Of a stretch of DNA of 64,000 nucleotides, positions 24,499 through 33,603 are shown piece after piece. Origin of the DNA: Rhodospirillaceae bacterium UBA6219 (lineage in GTDB: Bacteria > Pseudomonadota > Alphaproteobacteria > Rhodospirillales > Magnetospirillaceae); contig DISD01000072.1 in assembly GCA_002435715.1 (NCBI GenBank), positions 12,798 to 76,797 of the forward strand, read 5' to 3'. The first letter of the stretch is position 1; the number at the start of each line of letters is the position of its first letter. The position numbers were made by a program, and so were the translations under genes. The notes below the pieces were generated by a model. The model was given only the letters and a program-made list of their open reading frames with translations. It searched no databases and was not told where the DNA came from.

Positions 24499-25182
24499 TC
24501 AAGACGCTGAAATTACTTGTGGCGCACGACCAGCGCAAGTGGGATCGCCAAGTCTGGGGCGTTTGGGCGTCGTGGTTTTTTCCAGGACCACGGCGGCGGC
24601 GGCCCAATGTTCATGGCCGTCGAAATTGACCCCGCGGGCGATCAGGCGACAATTCCATCCGCTGAGACGGATGTCGTCGACGCAATCGGCCATACGCGAC
24701 AGCCGGTCCTTCATGATGCTGCCGCCCTTGGCCTTGCTGCCGCCGATCAGGGTGCAACTGAACGCCACCAGGCCCAATTGGAAGGACGAGGCGGGAATCA
24801 TCATGGTGGTGCGCAGGCGTTCCACGTCGGCGGCGATCTTGGCCCAGCCGTCCACGTTGCGTTTGACCTCGACGATGGCGTGGGGCGACGGACCACCCCG
24901 GTACAGCAGCAAATCGGCCCGTCGCGTCGCTTCGACCCGGTTGAACGCGTCGGGTGAATTTCGGCTGGTGTCGCGAAGAGCGTCGCTGAGGCGGAATTCC
25001 GGCCACACGGTCAACGGGGCACACCATTCCCATAACGACTGCGCCACCGATACGGTGATCAGATATTCCGGTGCCCAGGAAAAATAGCCGCCGTTGCGGG
25101 TCCAGGCCGAATATGTGTGCCGGGCGTCCGCCACGCCCGCCAGCACGGCATCGATGATTGCCGAGTTGGTCCCCGACTCCAT
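24499..25182 (-). CDS. Hypothetical protein with PD-(D/E)XK nuclease-like motif
   Basis: 227 aa. The spacing of D90 (RRADLLLY) and E105-x-K107 (HAIVEVKRN), with an upstream acidic residue at E62, resembles the catalytic core of PD-(D/E)XK nucleases. The rest matches no family I recognise. It stands alone 18 nt upstream of the aminotransferase start with no methyltransferase partner, so a restriction role is not supported. A short Arg/Pro-rich C-terminal tail follows. Confidence 0.65.
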   Translation of the reverse strand: MESGTNSAIIDAVLAGVADARHTYSAWTRNGGYFSWAPEYLITVSVAQSLWEWCAPLTVWPEFRLSDALRDTSRNSPDAFNRVEATRRADLLLYRGGPSPHAIVEVKRNVDGWAKIAADVERLRTTMMIPASSFQLGLVAFSCTLIGGSKAKGGSIMKDRLSRMADCVDDIRLSGWNCRLIARGVNFDGHEHWAAAAVVLEKTTTPKRPRLGDPTCAGRAPQVISAS

Positions 25183-25382
25183 CAGAATTCCCCTTAAATT
25201 AGATCAAATGGTGATATCATGCATACAAAGGTTGTCGCTTTGAATGCAAGGGAGAAATAAACTCAGAATTGTGCGGGGCAAAAATAGTAACCAATGGTTG
25301 TAAGTCTGAGCCTTAGGTCGTAGATGGGGGCTTGGTTGCGTATACTCAAGTATCCAGAGGACCCATTTTAGACCCGATAGCG

Positions 25383-25412
25383 TTGACGGGGTTGTATCGG
25401 AACGGTTATGTT
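25383..25412 (+). promoter_or_regulatory. Candidate sigma-70 promoter of the phasin gene
   Basis: TTGACG at 25383-25388 and TATGTT at 25407-25412 (18-nt spacer), 40 nt upstream of the phasin ATG. The remaining 200 nt upstream (25183-25382) are AT-rich and hold no credible gene; a short ATACT-CA-AGTAT inverted repeat lies near 25341. Confidence 0.45.
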
Positions 25413-25451
25413 CGCTGCGCCGCAACATACCCCCGGTTGGAGGATCGCAAG

Positions 25452-25889
25452 ATGGCCAGCAAGCAGGCAGAGCAGCTTTTCGATTTCGATATCAGCAAGT
25501 TCGTGGGCGATTTCAAGGTTCCCGGCGTCGACGTGGAAACCTTGGTGGGCAGCCAGCGCAAGAACATCGAAGCCCTGACCCAGGCCAACAAGCTGGCCTA
25601 TGACGGCCTGCAGGCCGTGTTGAAGCGTCAGGTGGAAATCCTGCGCCAGACCATGGACGAAGTGGCCCAGGTGTCCAAGGATTTCGCCGAACCGGCCGCT
25701 CCCCAGGACAAGGCCGCCAAGCAGGCCGAACTGGCCAAGGAAGCTTTCGAACGTTCGCTGTCCAACATGCGCGAACTGGCCGAAATGATCGCCAAGGCCA
25801 ACAACGAAGCTTTCGAATTGCTGAACAAGCGCTTCACCCAGAACCTGGATGAAATGCGCGACGTGTTCACCAAGGCCGCCAAGAAGTAA
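25452..25889 (+). CDS. phaP: Phasin family protein (PHA granule-associated)
   Basis: 145 aa, entirely helical and amphipathic: FDFDISKFVGDFKVPGVDVE, then QRKNIEALTQANKLAYDGLQ, matching the TIGR01841-type phasins that coat polyhydroxyalkanoate granules. GGAGG stands 12 nt before the ATG at 25452. A monocistronic unit with a promoter-like sequence upstream and a terminator downstream, as expected for an abundant structural protein. Confidence 0.92.
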   Translation: MASKQAEQLFDFDISKFVGDFKVPGVDVETLVGSQRKNIEALTQANKLAYDGLQAVLKRQVEILRQTMDEVAQVSKDFAEPAAPQDKAAKQAELAKEAFERSLSNMRELAEMIAKANNEAFELLNKRFTQNLDEMRDVFTKAAKK

Positions 25890-25909
25890 TTCCGGCACCT
25901 TGCGTCATG

Positions 25910-25942
25910 ACGGCCGTCTTCCGGTGGGAAGGCGGCCGTTTT
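25910..25942 (+). terminator. Rho-independent terminator after phasin
   Basis: ACGGCCGTCTTCC, loop GGTG, GGAAGGCGGCCGT followed by TTTTCGTTT; 13-bp stem with one G-T pair. Confidence 0.9.
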
Positions 25943-26125
25943 CGTTTGGGGGGGGCTGGGCCAACTAAGCCGGCGCGGCGCCCGAGCGGGTCCGCTAGGG
26001 GCGGCCTTGGCCGATATCTCGTGCAGCAAAAGATGCGAATTCCGCGCATTAAATAATTCTAAGCTGTTTTGGCGGGCCCGATGGGGTAGCTTGCACCCGG
26101 TTTCCGTCTGGGGTAAGCAAAACCC

Positions 26126-27094
26126 ATGATCCAAATTCGCTCTTTGACCCATACCTATCCGGCCAGCCGCAAACAGGCGCCGCGCAAGGCGCTGGACGAT
26201 TTGACCCTGGCGGTCGCGGAAGGCGAATTCGCCATCCTGTCGGGGCCCAACGGTTCCGGCAAGTCCACCTTGTTCCGCATTCTGTGCGGTCTGGCGCTGC
26301 CGTCTTCCGGTACGGTCACCATCGGTGGCTTCGACCTGTTCAGCCAACCGGCGGAGGTTCGGCGCATCCTGGGCGTGGTGTTCCAGAACCCGGCGGTGGA
26401 CAAACATCTGTCGGTGGCGGAAAACCTGCGTCTGCATGCCGATCTGTACGGCATCAAGGGCGACGAATTCGCCCGCCGCCGGGACGAGGCCCTGGGGTGG
26501 ACCGACCTTTCCGACCGTTTGGACCAGAAGGTGGAAACCCTGTCCGGCGGCCTGGCCCGCCAAGTGGAATTGGCCAAGGTGCTGATGACCCGTCCCCAGG
26601 TGTTGCTGTTGGACGAACCCACCACCGGGCTGGACCCGGCGTCGCGCCGCAATTTCCTGGATGCGTTGCTGCGTTTGCAGCGGCAATGGAAGATGACGGT
26701 GCTGATGACCAGCCACGTGTTCTCCGAAGCCGAGGACGTGGACCGCGTCGCCATCATGCGTGAAGGCAAGTTGCTGGCCTATGACAGCCCGCAGGCGTTG
26801 AAGGCGATGATCGGCACCGAGATGGTGGTGGTGCAGCCCATCGGCGACGCCGAGGAACTGGCCGCCAGCCTGCGGGCCGAATTGGGTCTGGCGGTGCGCC
26901 GCCATGGCGACGAATTGCGGCTGGAGGAAACCGAAAACGGCGCCGGTCTGCCCATGCTGGAAGGCATCCTGGATCGCTGGCGCGGCCAGATCAAATCCAT
27001 CTCGATCAAACAGCCGGATCTGGAAGACGTCTTCGTCCACGTCACCGGCAAGGCGGTGCCCGAGCACGCCACCCACCAAGCGGAGGCCCGTTGA
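26126..27094 (+). CDS. ABC transporter ATP-binding protein (ABC-2 exporter type)
   Basis: 322 aa. Walker A GPNGSGKST near residue 40, Q-loop VVFQNPAVD, signature LSGGLARQ (variant of LSGGQ), Walker B VLLLDEPTTGLD and H-loop TSH. A 90-residue C-terminal extension is typical of drug/polysaccharide ABC-2 ATPases such as NodI/DrrA. It pairs with the permease starting on the last base of its stop codon. The substrate cannot be deduced. Confidence 0.93.
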   Translation: MIQIRSLTHTYPASRKQAPRKALDDLTLAVAEGEFAILSGPNGSGKSTLFRILCGLALPSSGTVTIGGFDLFSQPAEVRRILGVVFQNPAVDKHLSVAENLRLHADLYGIKGDEFARRRDEALGWTDLSDRLDQKVETLSGGLARQVELAKVLMTRPQVLLLDEPTTGLDPASRRNFLDALLRLQRQWKMTVLMTSHVFSEAEDVDRVAIMREGKLLAYDSPQALKAMIGTEMVVVQPIGDAEELAASLRAELGLAVRRHGDELRLEETENGAGLPMLEGILDRWRGQIKSISIKQPDLEDVFVHVTGKAVPEHATHQAEAR

Positions 27095-27867
27095 TGCTGA
27101 GCGTCGCCATCTCCCTGGCCAAGCGTGAATTCGTCCGCTTCATCCGCCAGCCCCAGCGCGTCATCGGCGCCGTCGCCCAGCCCTTGATGTTCTGGCTGTT
27201 CCTGGGCGCCGGCATGGGCACCAGCTTCCGCCCCGCCGGTTTGGCCCAGACGTCCTATCTGGAATATTTTTATCCCGGCGTCATGGTGATGATGCTGCTG
27301 TTCGCCAGCGTTTTCGCCTGCATCACCATCATCGAGGACCGCGACGCCGGCTTTTTGCAGGGCGTGCTGGTGGCCCCGGTCAGCCGTATGGGCATCGTGC
27401 TGGGCAAGGTGTTCGGCGCCACCGCCATCGCCTTGGTCCAGGTGCTGCTGTTCACCGCCGCCGCGCCCTTCCTGGGCCTGCATCTGACCCTGTTCGGTCT
27501 GGTTCTGTTGTTGGTGGGCTTCGTGCTGACCAGCATCGGCTTCGCCGGTCTGGGCTTCCTGCTGGCCTGGGGGATGAAGTCCACGTCCGGCTTCCACGCC
27601 ATCATGATGGTGTTCCTGATGCCGCTGTGGATGCTGTCGGGTGCGCTGTTCCCCATTTCCGGGGCGCCGGGCTGGATGAACGTGGTGATGCTGGTCAACC
27701 CGGTCTTCCACGCCCTGGAAATCATCCGCGCGCCGTTCTATGGCGACGGCTTGGCCCTGTTGGGCCAGTCCGGCTATCTGATCTCGTTGGTGGTGGTGGT
27801 GGCCTGGGCCGGTCTGTCGCTGCTGGGGTCGATGAAACGGGTCGGCAAGCGCGAGCGCGGTGTATGA
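27094..27867 (+). CDS. ABC-2 type permease
   Basis: 257-aa integral membrane protein with six predicted helices and the ABC-2 signature (GAPGWMNVVMLVNPVFHALEIIR, typical of NodJ/DrrB-like permeases). It forms an exporter with the upstream ATPase. The ATG at 27094 is used rather than a TTG 3 nt earlier. No further transporter subunits follow. Confidence 0.92.
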   Translation: MLSVAISLAKREFVRFIRQPQRVIGAVAQPLMFWLFLGAGMGTSFRPAGLAQTSYLEYFYPGVMVMMLLFASVFACITIIEDRDAGFLQGVLVAPVSRMGIVLGKVFGATAIALVQVLLFTAAAPFLGLHLTLFGLVLLLVGFVLTSIGFAGLGFLLAWGMKSTSGFHAIMMVFLMPLWMLSGALFPISGAPGWMNVVMLVNPVFHALEIIRAPFYGDGLALLGQSGYLISLVVVVAWAGLSLLGSMKRVGKRERGV

Positions 27868-27910
27868 CCCGGTCTGGCTTCGGTATGGGCAAGCCGCTGC
27901 TGCATTGATT

Positions 27911-27927
27911 GTTACATATTTATGACA
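27911..27927 (-). promoter_or_regulatory. Candidate Pho box
   Basis: On the minus strand TGTCAT-AAATA-TGTAAC, two 6-mers in an 11-bp direct repeat as in PhoB operators, 150 nt upstream of a Na/Pi cotransporter-like gene. Only one repeat pair is present and the orientation is opposite to the gene, so this is tentative. Confidence 0.4.
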
Positions 27928-28079
27928 ATATGATGACGGTGAGCCGTCGTCATGACCTCGGCTCTTACGATCCTATGAAGCACTTCGGGCCCGGCGGCAC
28001 TGGGCGGTGGTCATAGTGGTCCTAAGGGCCGACGATCACCGTTGTTGATTGCTCCCGCGCCCGGACGGAGGTCCGGCCC

Positions 28080-29732
28080 ATGGGCGAAGCGGTGGTTCTG
28101 GTCAACATCCTGGGGGCGGCGGCCCTGTTGCTGTGGGGCCTGCGTATGGTTTCCAGCGGCATGTCCCGCGCTTTCGGCGCCCCTTTGCGCCGTTTCATCA
28201 ATGGCGGCGCCGACAACCGCCTGATGTCGTTGGGCATGGGGACCGTGGTCACCATCGCCCTGCAAAGCAGTACCGCCACCTGTCTGATGAGCGCCTCTTT
28301 CGTCGGCCGTGGGCTGATGGGGGTGGACATGGCCCAGGCGGTGATGCTGGGCGCCAATGTCGGCACCAGCCTGGTGGTCAAGTTCCTGACCTTCGACGTC
28401 GGTCCGCTTTCCGCCATTCTGGTGCTCAGCGGCGTGGTGCTGTTCCGCTCGGGCGGCGGCGGTCACCGTCGTCCCTTGGCCAAGGCGTTGATCGGGTTGG
28501 GGCTGATGCTGCTGTCGCTGCATCTGCTGGACGTGGCCTCGGAACCGTTGCGCAATTCGGCCCAGTTGCGTCAGGTGCTGCACGATTTGGACGGCGCCTG
28601 GCTGGTCGGCGTGGTGCTGGCGGCGCTGCTGGCGCTGTTGGCCCATTCCTCGGTGGCCTCGATCCTGTTGATCCTGCCCTTGGCGGCCAAGGGTGATTTC
28701 GGTGCCGCCTTCGGCTTCGCCTTGGTCCTGGGGGCCAATCTGGGCAGCGCCTTGTCGCCGGTGCTGGAAACCGGCGATCAAAAGCCGACATTCCGCCGGG
28801 TGCCGCTGGGCAATCTGTTGGTGCGGGCCGTGGGCTGCGTGGTGGTGCTGCCCTTCTTGGATCATCTGTCCGGTTTCGTCGCCACCTTGGGCGGTGATCT
28901 GGTGTCGCAATTGGTGGCCTTCCACGTGGCGTTCAATCTGGCCCTGGCCTTGGTGTTCCTGCCGCTGACCACGCCCATGGCGGCGCTGTTGGCCCGCCTG
29001 CGCCCCGATGTGCCCGAGGCCGAGGATGGTCGTCAGCCGCGTTACCTGGACGATTCCGCCCTTGATTCCCCCGCCGTCGCCATTGGACTGGCCGCACGCG
29101 AGACGCTGCGCATCGGCGACCAAGTGGAAGCCATGCTGCGCCAATGCCTGGACATGTTGTCGGGAAAGGCGGCCAAGGGCAGCGACATCGGCAAGATGGA
29201 CGACGTGGTCGATTCCCTGCATCAGGCGGTGAAGCTGTATGTGGCGCGTCTGACCAATGACGATTTGGACGAAGACGAACGACGCCGGGCCAACGACATC
29301 ATGACCTTCGCCATCAACCTGGAACACATGGGCGACATCATCGACCGCAATTTGCGCGACCTGGCGGAAAAGAAGGCCAAGCGCCATCTGTCATTTTCCC
29401 AGGAAGGCATGGCCGACATCGCCGCCTTGTTCACCCAGACCCTGGACAACCTGCGCATGGCGCTGACGGTGTTCATGACCGGCGACGTGCGCATGGCGCG
29501 ACAATTGGTGGCGGAAAAAGCGGAAATCCGCATCTTGGAACGCAATGCCGCCGAAGCGCATCTCAGCCGTGTCGGCAGTGGCCGGCGGGAAAGTATCGAG
29601 ACCAGCGCCCTGCATCTGGATATTCTGCGCGATCTGAAACGCATCAACGCCCATATCGCGTCGGTGGCCTATCCCATCTTGGAAAATCGCGGGGAATTGG
29701 AGGAAACGCGGCTGCGCATCACGCCGGCCTGA
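28080..29732 (+). CDS. Na+/phosphate cotransporter family protein with PhoU-like domain
   Basis: 550 aa. Two inverted halves of membrane helices carry the family's QSSTATCL and HSSVASILL motifs (substrate and Na+ binding). A C-terminal cytoplasmic PhoU-like helical domain spans about residues 335-540 (DQVEAMLRQCLDML, NLEHMGDIIDRNLRDL). Probably phosphate transport, as in NptA/YjbB. The start at 28080 follows GGAGG at 28067-28071. It is followed directly by a convergent gene. Confidence 0.9.
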   Translation: MGEAVVLVNILGAAALLLWGLRMVSSGMSRAFGAPLRRFINGGADNRLMSLGMGTVVTIALQSSTATCLMSASFVGRGLMGVDMAQAVMLGANVGTSLVVKFLTFDVGPLSAILVLSGVVLFRSGGGGHRRPLAKALIGLGLMLLSLHLLDVASEPLRNSAQLRQVLHDLDGAWLVGVVLAALLALLAHSSVASILLILPLAAKGDFGAAFGFALVLGANLGSALSPVLETGDQKPTFRRVPLGNLLVRAVGCVVVLPFLDHLSGFVATLGGDLVSQLVAFHVAFNLALALVFLPLTTPMAALLARLRPDVPEAEDGRQPRYLDDSALDSPAVAIGLAARETLRIGDQVEAMLRQCLDMLSGKAAKGSDIGKMDDVVDSLHQAVKLYVARLTNDDLDEDERRRANDIMTFAINLEHMGDIIDRNLRDLAEKKAKRHLSFSQEGMADIAALFTQTLDNLRMALTVFMTGDVRMARQLVAEKAEIRILERNAAEAHLSRVGSGRRESIETSALHLDILRDLKRINAHIASVAYPILENRGELEETRLRITPA

Positions 29733-30899
29733 TCAGGCCGGCTTGCTGCCCTTGTCGGCGACGCCGTCCAGGGCGCCCAACATTTCGGTCTTCTGGTTTT
29801 CGTCGTTGGCCACCGTTTCCAAGGTGCTGTCCAGCCAGGATTCGATGGTGCGCTTCATTTCCTCGTGGGTGCCGACCAAAGGCGGTTCCTTGGCCACGCG
29901 CTTGGCCATGCCTTCCACCACCCAGGTCTGGCACTGGGCCCCCAGCACTTGGCGATACCGGCCGGGGCCGAACTTGCCGTAGACGGTGAACAGGTAAAGG
30001 GTGAACTTGCGGATGTCGTCGCCCAGGACCGGCAGCAGCAATTTCAGCGCCGCCGGGCTGGTCGCCGCCACCAGCGACACCGCTTTACGCATCTCGGCGG
30101 TGTCGTGGCCGGGGAACAAGGCCGCCATGCGCATCTTCTGGCAGACGTTCCACAGCACTTCGGCGTTGATGTTGTCGGACGCCGCGGTCATCAGACGATG
30201 GGCGTCGGACAGCAACAACGGCAGCTTGCCGTCCACCAAAGCGCTTTCGGTGGCGTAGTCGGACAGCAGCTGAACCTTCAGCGGATCGCGGTATTCCAAC
30301 AGCTTTTCACCCAGCGAATGGACCAATTGCGGCGACAGCGTCGAATAAGCCGGGATCAGCGGCACCTGCCATTCATAGCGCAGCAAATCGCGCATAGCGG
30401 TGTAAAGCTTGTCGCCGGCGCTGGGCTGCGGCTTGCGGCGCACCGGGGCCGGCGGGTCGGCCAGGCCCAGCATGATGCCCAGGGACCGCCAAAAACCGAT
30501 CTGCGGTTGGCGCAGGGGGCGGAACTTGGGGGCTTTCAGCCGCTGCTTGAAATAACGCCGGGCGCAGGCGCGTACCACCAGGGCCACCACTTCGGAAAGC
30601 GTGCGGCCGCACCACAGGGGGTCTTCGTCATTGGCCGGCAATTGGCGCTGGGGTGTGGTCAACACGTCCTTGAACAATTCGGGATTGCCACGCATCACCC
30701 GGAACGCCTGTTCCAGCAAGATGGGGTCGGCCATGACGTGGTCATAGACCTTGTCTTCGGCGACCAGGGCCAGGACCGGCATGGAATCCTTCAAGATGGC
30801 GGCCACTTCCCGGCGCAGCAAGGTGCGGATGGTCTCGACCGGTTGGGCGGGGGCGACCAGGGACGGTAAAGCCAAGGTGGGGGTGGCGACGGCGCTCAT
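29733..30899 (-). CDS. Conserved hypothetical protein
   Basis: 388 aa, predicted soluble and helical, Leu/Ala-rich with repeated helix pairs; no catalytic motif, signal peptide or membrane helix. I do not recognise the family. I use the ATG at 30899 (MSAVATPTL); a GTG at 30911 is possible. Its stop abuts the stop of the Na/Pi transporter. The upstream 120 nt is AT-rich and contains a GATAAAATT...AATTTTATC inverted repeat. Confidence 0.7.
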   Translation of the reverse strand: MSAVATPTLALPSLVAPAQPVETIRTLLRREVAAILKDSMPVLALVAEDKVYDHVMADPILLEQAFRVMRGNPELFKDVLTTPQRQLPANDEDPLWCGRTLSEVVALVVRACARRYFKQRLKAPKFRPLRQPQIGFWRSLGIMLGLADPPAPVRRKPQPSAGDKLYTAMRDLLRYEWQVPLIPAYSTLSPQLVHSLGEKLLEYRDPLKVQLLSDYATESALVDGKLPLLLSDAHRLMTAASDNINAEVLWNVCQKMRMAALFPGHDTAEMRKAVSLVAATSPAALKLLLPVLGDDIRKFTLYLFTVYGKFGPGRYRQVLGAQCQTWVVEGMAKRVAKEPPLVGTHEEMKRTIESWLDSTLETVANDENQKTEMLGALDGVADKGSKPA

Positions 30900-31023
30900 G
30901 GTCTTGTCCACACAAAGGGGGGCTTAAGACCAAGATGAACCATCTTTAAACAGAATACAACAAATGGTGTTATTGATAAAATTAAGCGACAACCAATAAT
31001 AATTTTCGTCAAATTTTATCGAT

Positions 31024-32271
31024 TTATTTCAGCCAGCACACCCGGTTGCGGCCTGCTTGTTTGGCCCGATAAAGCTGGCGATCCGCCTCGGCGATCAGCC
31101 CATCCAAACCCTCGCTCGGATCAGTGGCGACACCGATGCTGGCACTAAGGCTGACGGGTTTGCCGCCGAAATCCAGGCGCAGATCGCTGATCCGGCTGCG
31201 CAGGCGTTCGAAATAGGCGTCGCGGCTGTCCTCGGGCAGGTTGAAGGCCAGGACGCAGAATTCCTCGCCACCGAAACGGGCCACCAAATCGGTCTGGCGG
31301 CATTCGGCCTGCAGCATCTTGGCCACCGCCACCAAGGCGGAATCGCCGGCTTCGTGTCCGTGGGTGTCGTTGATGGATTTAAAATGGTCCAGGTCGATCA
31401 ATCCCATGGAAACCTGGGCTTGACCGCGCAGGGCCGCGGCGACCAGGGGCAGGGCGCGTTCGAAAAACGCCCGGCGGTTGGGCACCCCGGTCAGGAAGTC
31501 GGTGGTGGCCGCCGCCTTCAACTGGTCCACCTGTTCCAGCAGGTCCACGTTCATGGCGATGCGGCAGAAGAATTCCTCGCGCAGGAACGGCTTGTTCAAA
31601 AAGTCGTTGGCGCCGCTTTTGATGAACTTGGCGGAAAGCGTGCTGGACCCCGACGACGACACGCCGATGACCGCCACCTGATCGCGGCGCCAGGTGCGGC
31701 GGATGGCCTTGATCAATTGGAAGCCGTCCATGACCGGCATGTGGTAATCGGTGATCACCATCCGGATGTTGTCGGTGTCGGCCAGACGTTGCAGTGCCTG
31801 TTCACCGTTGGTGGCCTCGACCACCTGGAACTGATAAAGCGACAGCAGGTCGACCATGTATTTGCGCGACGTGGTGGCGTCGTCCACCACCATGGCGCGG
31901 ATGGTGCGGTTGTGGTCCAGGCGATGGACCAGCGACGCCAGGTAATCCAGGCTGGACGGGTCGTCCTTGACCACATAGTCGATGACCCGCTTGGACAGCA
32001 CACGGTCGCGGGTGTCTTCGGAATAATTGCCGGTGAACACCACCGACGGGATGCCGTGGGAAATGGCGAGGTCGACCACCTCGCCCTCGGGGCCGTCGGG
32101 CAGGAACAGATCCAGCAACGCCATGAAAATCTCGTCACGCCGGGTGGCCAGAATTTCACGCGTTTCGGCGATCGATGCCGCCCCGATCACCTGGAAACCG
32201 GTGGCGCGCAGCTTCGACGTCAGGACCGATAGAAAAAATTTCGAATCGTCGACGACAAGAATGGTTGTCAT
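31024..32271 (-). CDS. Diguanylate cyclase with two receiver domains
   Basis: 415 aa. REC1 (residues 1-115, D54 in ALLDLFLPDG), REC2 (about 123-245, phospho-acceptor in VITDYHMPVMDG, lysine in NKPF), then a GGDEF domain with active-site GGEEF. An RxxD inhibitory I-site (RQTD) lies exactly five residues before GGEEF, so the enzyme should be active and product-inhibited. The order REC-REC-GGDEF is that of PleD. It lies 90 nt downstream of dsrP on the same strand; cotranscription is possible but unproven. Confidence 0.93.
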   Translation of the reverse strand: MTTILVVDDSKFFLSVLTSKLRATGFQVIGAASIAETREILATRRDEIFMALLDLFLPDGPEGEVVDLAISHGIPSVVFTGNYSEDTRDRVLSKRVIDYVVKDDPSSLDYLASLVHRLDHNRTIRAMVVDDATTSRKYMVDLLSLYQFQVVEATNGEQALQRLADTDNIRMVITDYHMPVMDGFQLIKAIRRTWRRDQVAVIGVSSSGSSTLSAKFIKSGANDFLNKPFLREEFFCRIAMNVDLLEQVDQLKAAATTDFLTGVPNRRAFFERALPLVAAALRGQAQVSMGLIDLDHFKSINDTHGHEAGDSALVAVAKMLQAECRQTDLVARFGGEEFCVLAFNLPEDSRDAYFERLRSRISDLRLDFGGKPVSLSASIGVATDPSEGLDGLIAEADRQLYRAKQAGRNRVCWLK

Positions 32272-32351
32272 GGCTGGCGGCCAAGGCCCTTTCGACCGGA
32301 TGCTCCCCTGTGCGGAAATTTAACACAAGGGGAGAGGAAGAGGCCAGAGGG

Positions 32352-32370
32352 GCACAAGGGTTTATTGTGC
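32352..32370 (-). terminator. Small stem-loop at the end of dsrP
   Basis: GCACAA / TTGTGC, 6-bp stem with a 7-nt loop that includes the dsrP stop codon. No T-run. It may only weakly separate dsrP from the diguanylate cyclase gene. Confidence 0.3.
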
Positions 32371-33600
32371 GGCCAGCGGTTCACCCTCGGCGTCGATGAC
32401 TTCGGCGGTGGCTTCCTCGCCGTCGCCCAGGGATTGCGGCAGGATGCGAAAAGCGCTGGCGCCGATGATGGTCAGCAACAGGGCCAGGGCGAAACCACCC
32501 AATCCCAGCAAGATTTCCGCCAAGGTGGGGACATAGGCATTGACCTGGCCGTCGGCGAAGCTGGAACTCACCTCCATGCCGGGGAACAGGGTCAAGGGGA
32601 AGGCCTGACCGCCGATCAGGATGACGTAAATCTGCGCCATTCCGCCCAGCACCACCAGCACGGACGCTGCCCGCAGATGGCATCGCGTGGCCTGCGGGCG
32701 CAGCACCAGGATCAGGGGCACGATGCCGCCCAGGGCGATCTGTGCGCCCCAGAACAACCACGTGTACACCCCGCCATGCAGCAAGATGAAGGCCTCGACC
32801 GGGCCGCGATCGGCCTGATACAGCGCGGTGACGTGCTGGATGGCGACGAAATACAGATTGGCGGCGATGAACAGGCCCAACAGCCGGCCTTTTTTGCGCA
32901 GCAATTCCTGCGAAAGCGGCCGCGCCAGGGCGGTGCTGGAGCCCATCAGGAACAAGATGAACAGCGCCAGGCCGAAAGCGAAGGACATGGCGATGAACAA
33001 GGGTGCCATGACCGCGCTGTTATAGGCGTCGCGTGCCATCAGGAACCCGAAGATCGAGCCGGTACCGGTGGTCAGGATCAACCGCCACAAAAAGGCGGTG
33101 ATGGCGGCCGGTTTGTAGACCTTCTTCATGCGCCAGTCGATCATCGTCCACAGATAGAAGCCGACCACGGCGAAGAAGCCGGAATACAAGATGACGTTCC
33201 AGGCGAAGATGGATTTGAAATTGAAATGGGTCATGGCGACGATCAGGCGGTCGGGCCGCCCCAGATCAAGCACCAACACCCCCAATCCACCGGCCAGCAA
33301 GGCCATGGCCATCAGCGCCGACAGCCGGCCCAGCGGCTGATAGACCTCGCGCCCGAACACCGATCCGATGGACGCGACATTCAGCGCGCCGGACGCGGCG
33401 ACGATCAGGAAGATGGCGAAGACATGGGGCATGCCCCACACCACCTGGTTGGTCATGCCGGTGACCCAATGGCCCTGATGTTCCATGTAAAGGACCGAAA
33501 GACCGGCGATGGCGATGACGGCGGCCAAGCCGCCCAGGATGGTCAACCAGCCCTTGGTCCAGGCGGGGATCGCCAGATAATCGACGCGATGGCTGCTCAT
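32362..33600 (-). CDS. dsrP: DsrP, NrfD-like membrane subunit
   Basis: 412-aa integral membrane protein with about ten helices of the NrfD/PsrC family, ending in an acidic tail. With DsrM, K, J and O it forms the DsrMKJOP transmembrane complex that exchanges electrons between the quinone pool and cytoplasmic DsrC trisulfide/thiol chemistry. Last gene of the dsr cluster; dsrN, R and S, which follow in Allochromatium vinosum, are absent. Its start lies 3 nt after the dsrO stop. Confidence 0.95.
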   Translation of the reverse strand: MSSHRVDYLAIPAWTKGWLTILGGLAAVIAIAGLSVLYMEHQGHWVTGMTNQVVWGMPHVFAIFLIVAASGALNVASIGSVFGREVYQPLGRLSALMAMALLAGGLGVLVLDLGRPDRLIVAMTHFNFKSIFAWNVILYSGFFAVVGFYLWTMIDWRMKKVYKPAAITAFLWRLILTTGTGSIFGFLMARDAYNSAVMAPLFIAMSFAFGLALFILFLMGSSTALARPLSQELLRKKGRLLGLFIAANLYFVAIQHVTALYQADRGPVEAFILLHGGVYTWLFWGAQIALGGIVPLILVLRPQATRCHLRAASVLVVLGGMAQIYVILIGGQAFPLTLFPGMEVSSSFADGQVNAYVPTLAEILLGLGGFALALLLTIIGASAFRILPQSLGDGEEATAEVIDAEGEPLAAQ

Positions 33601-33603
33601 GGC

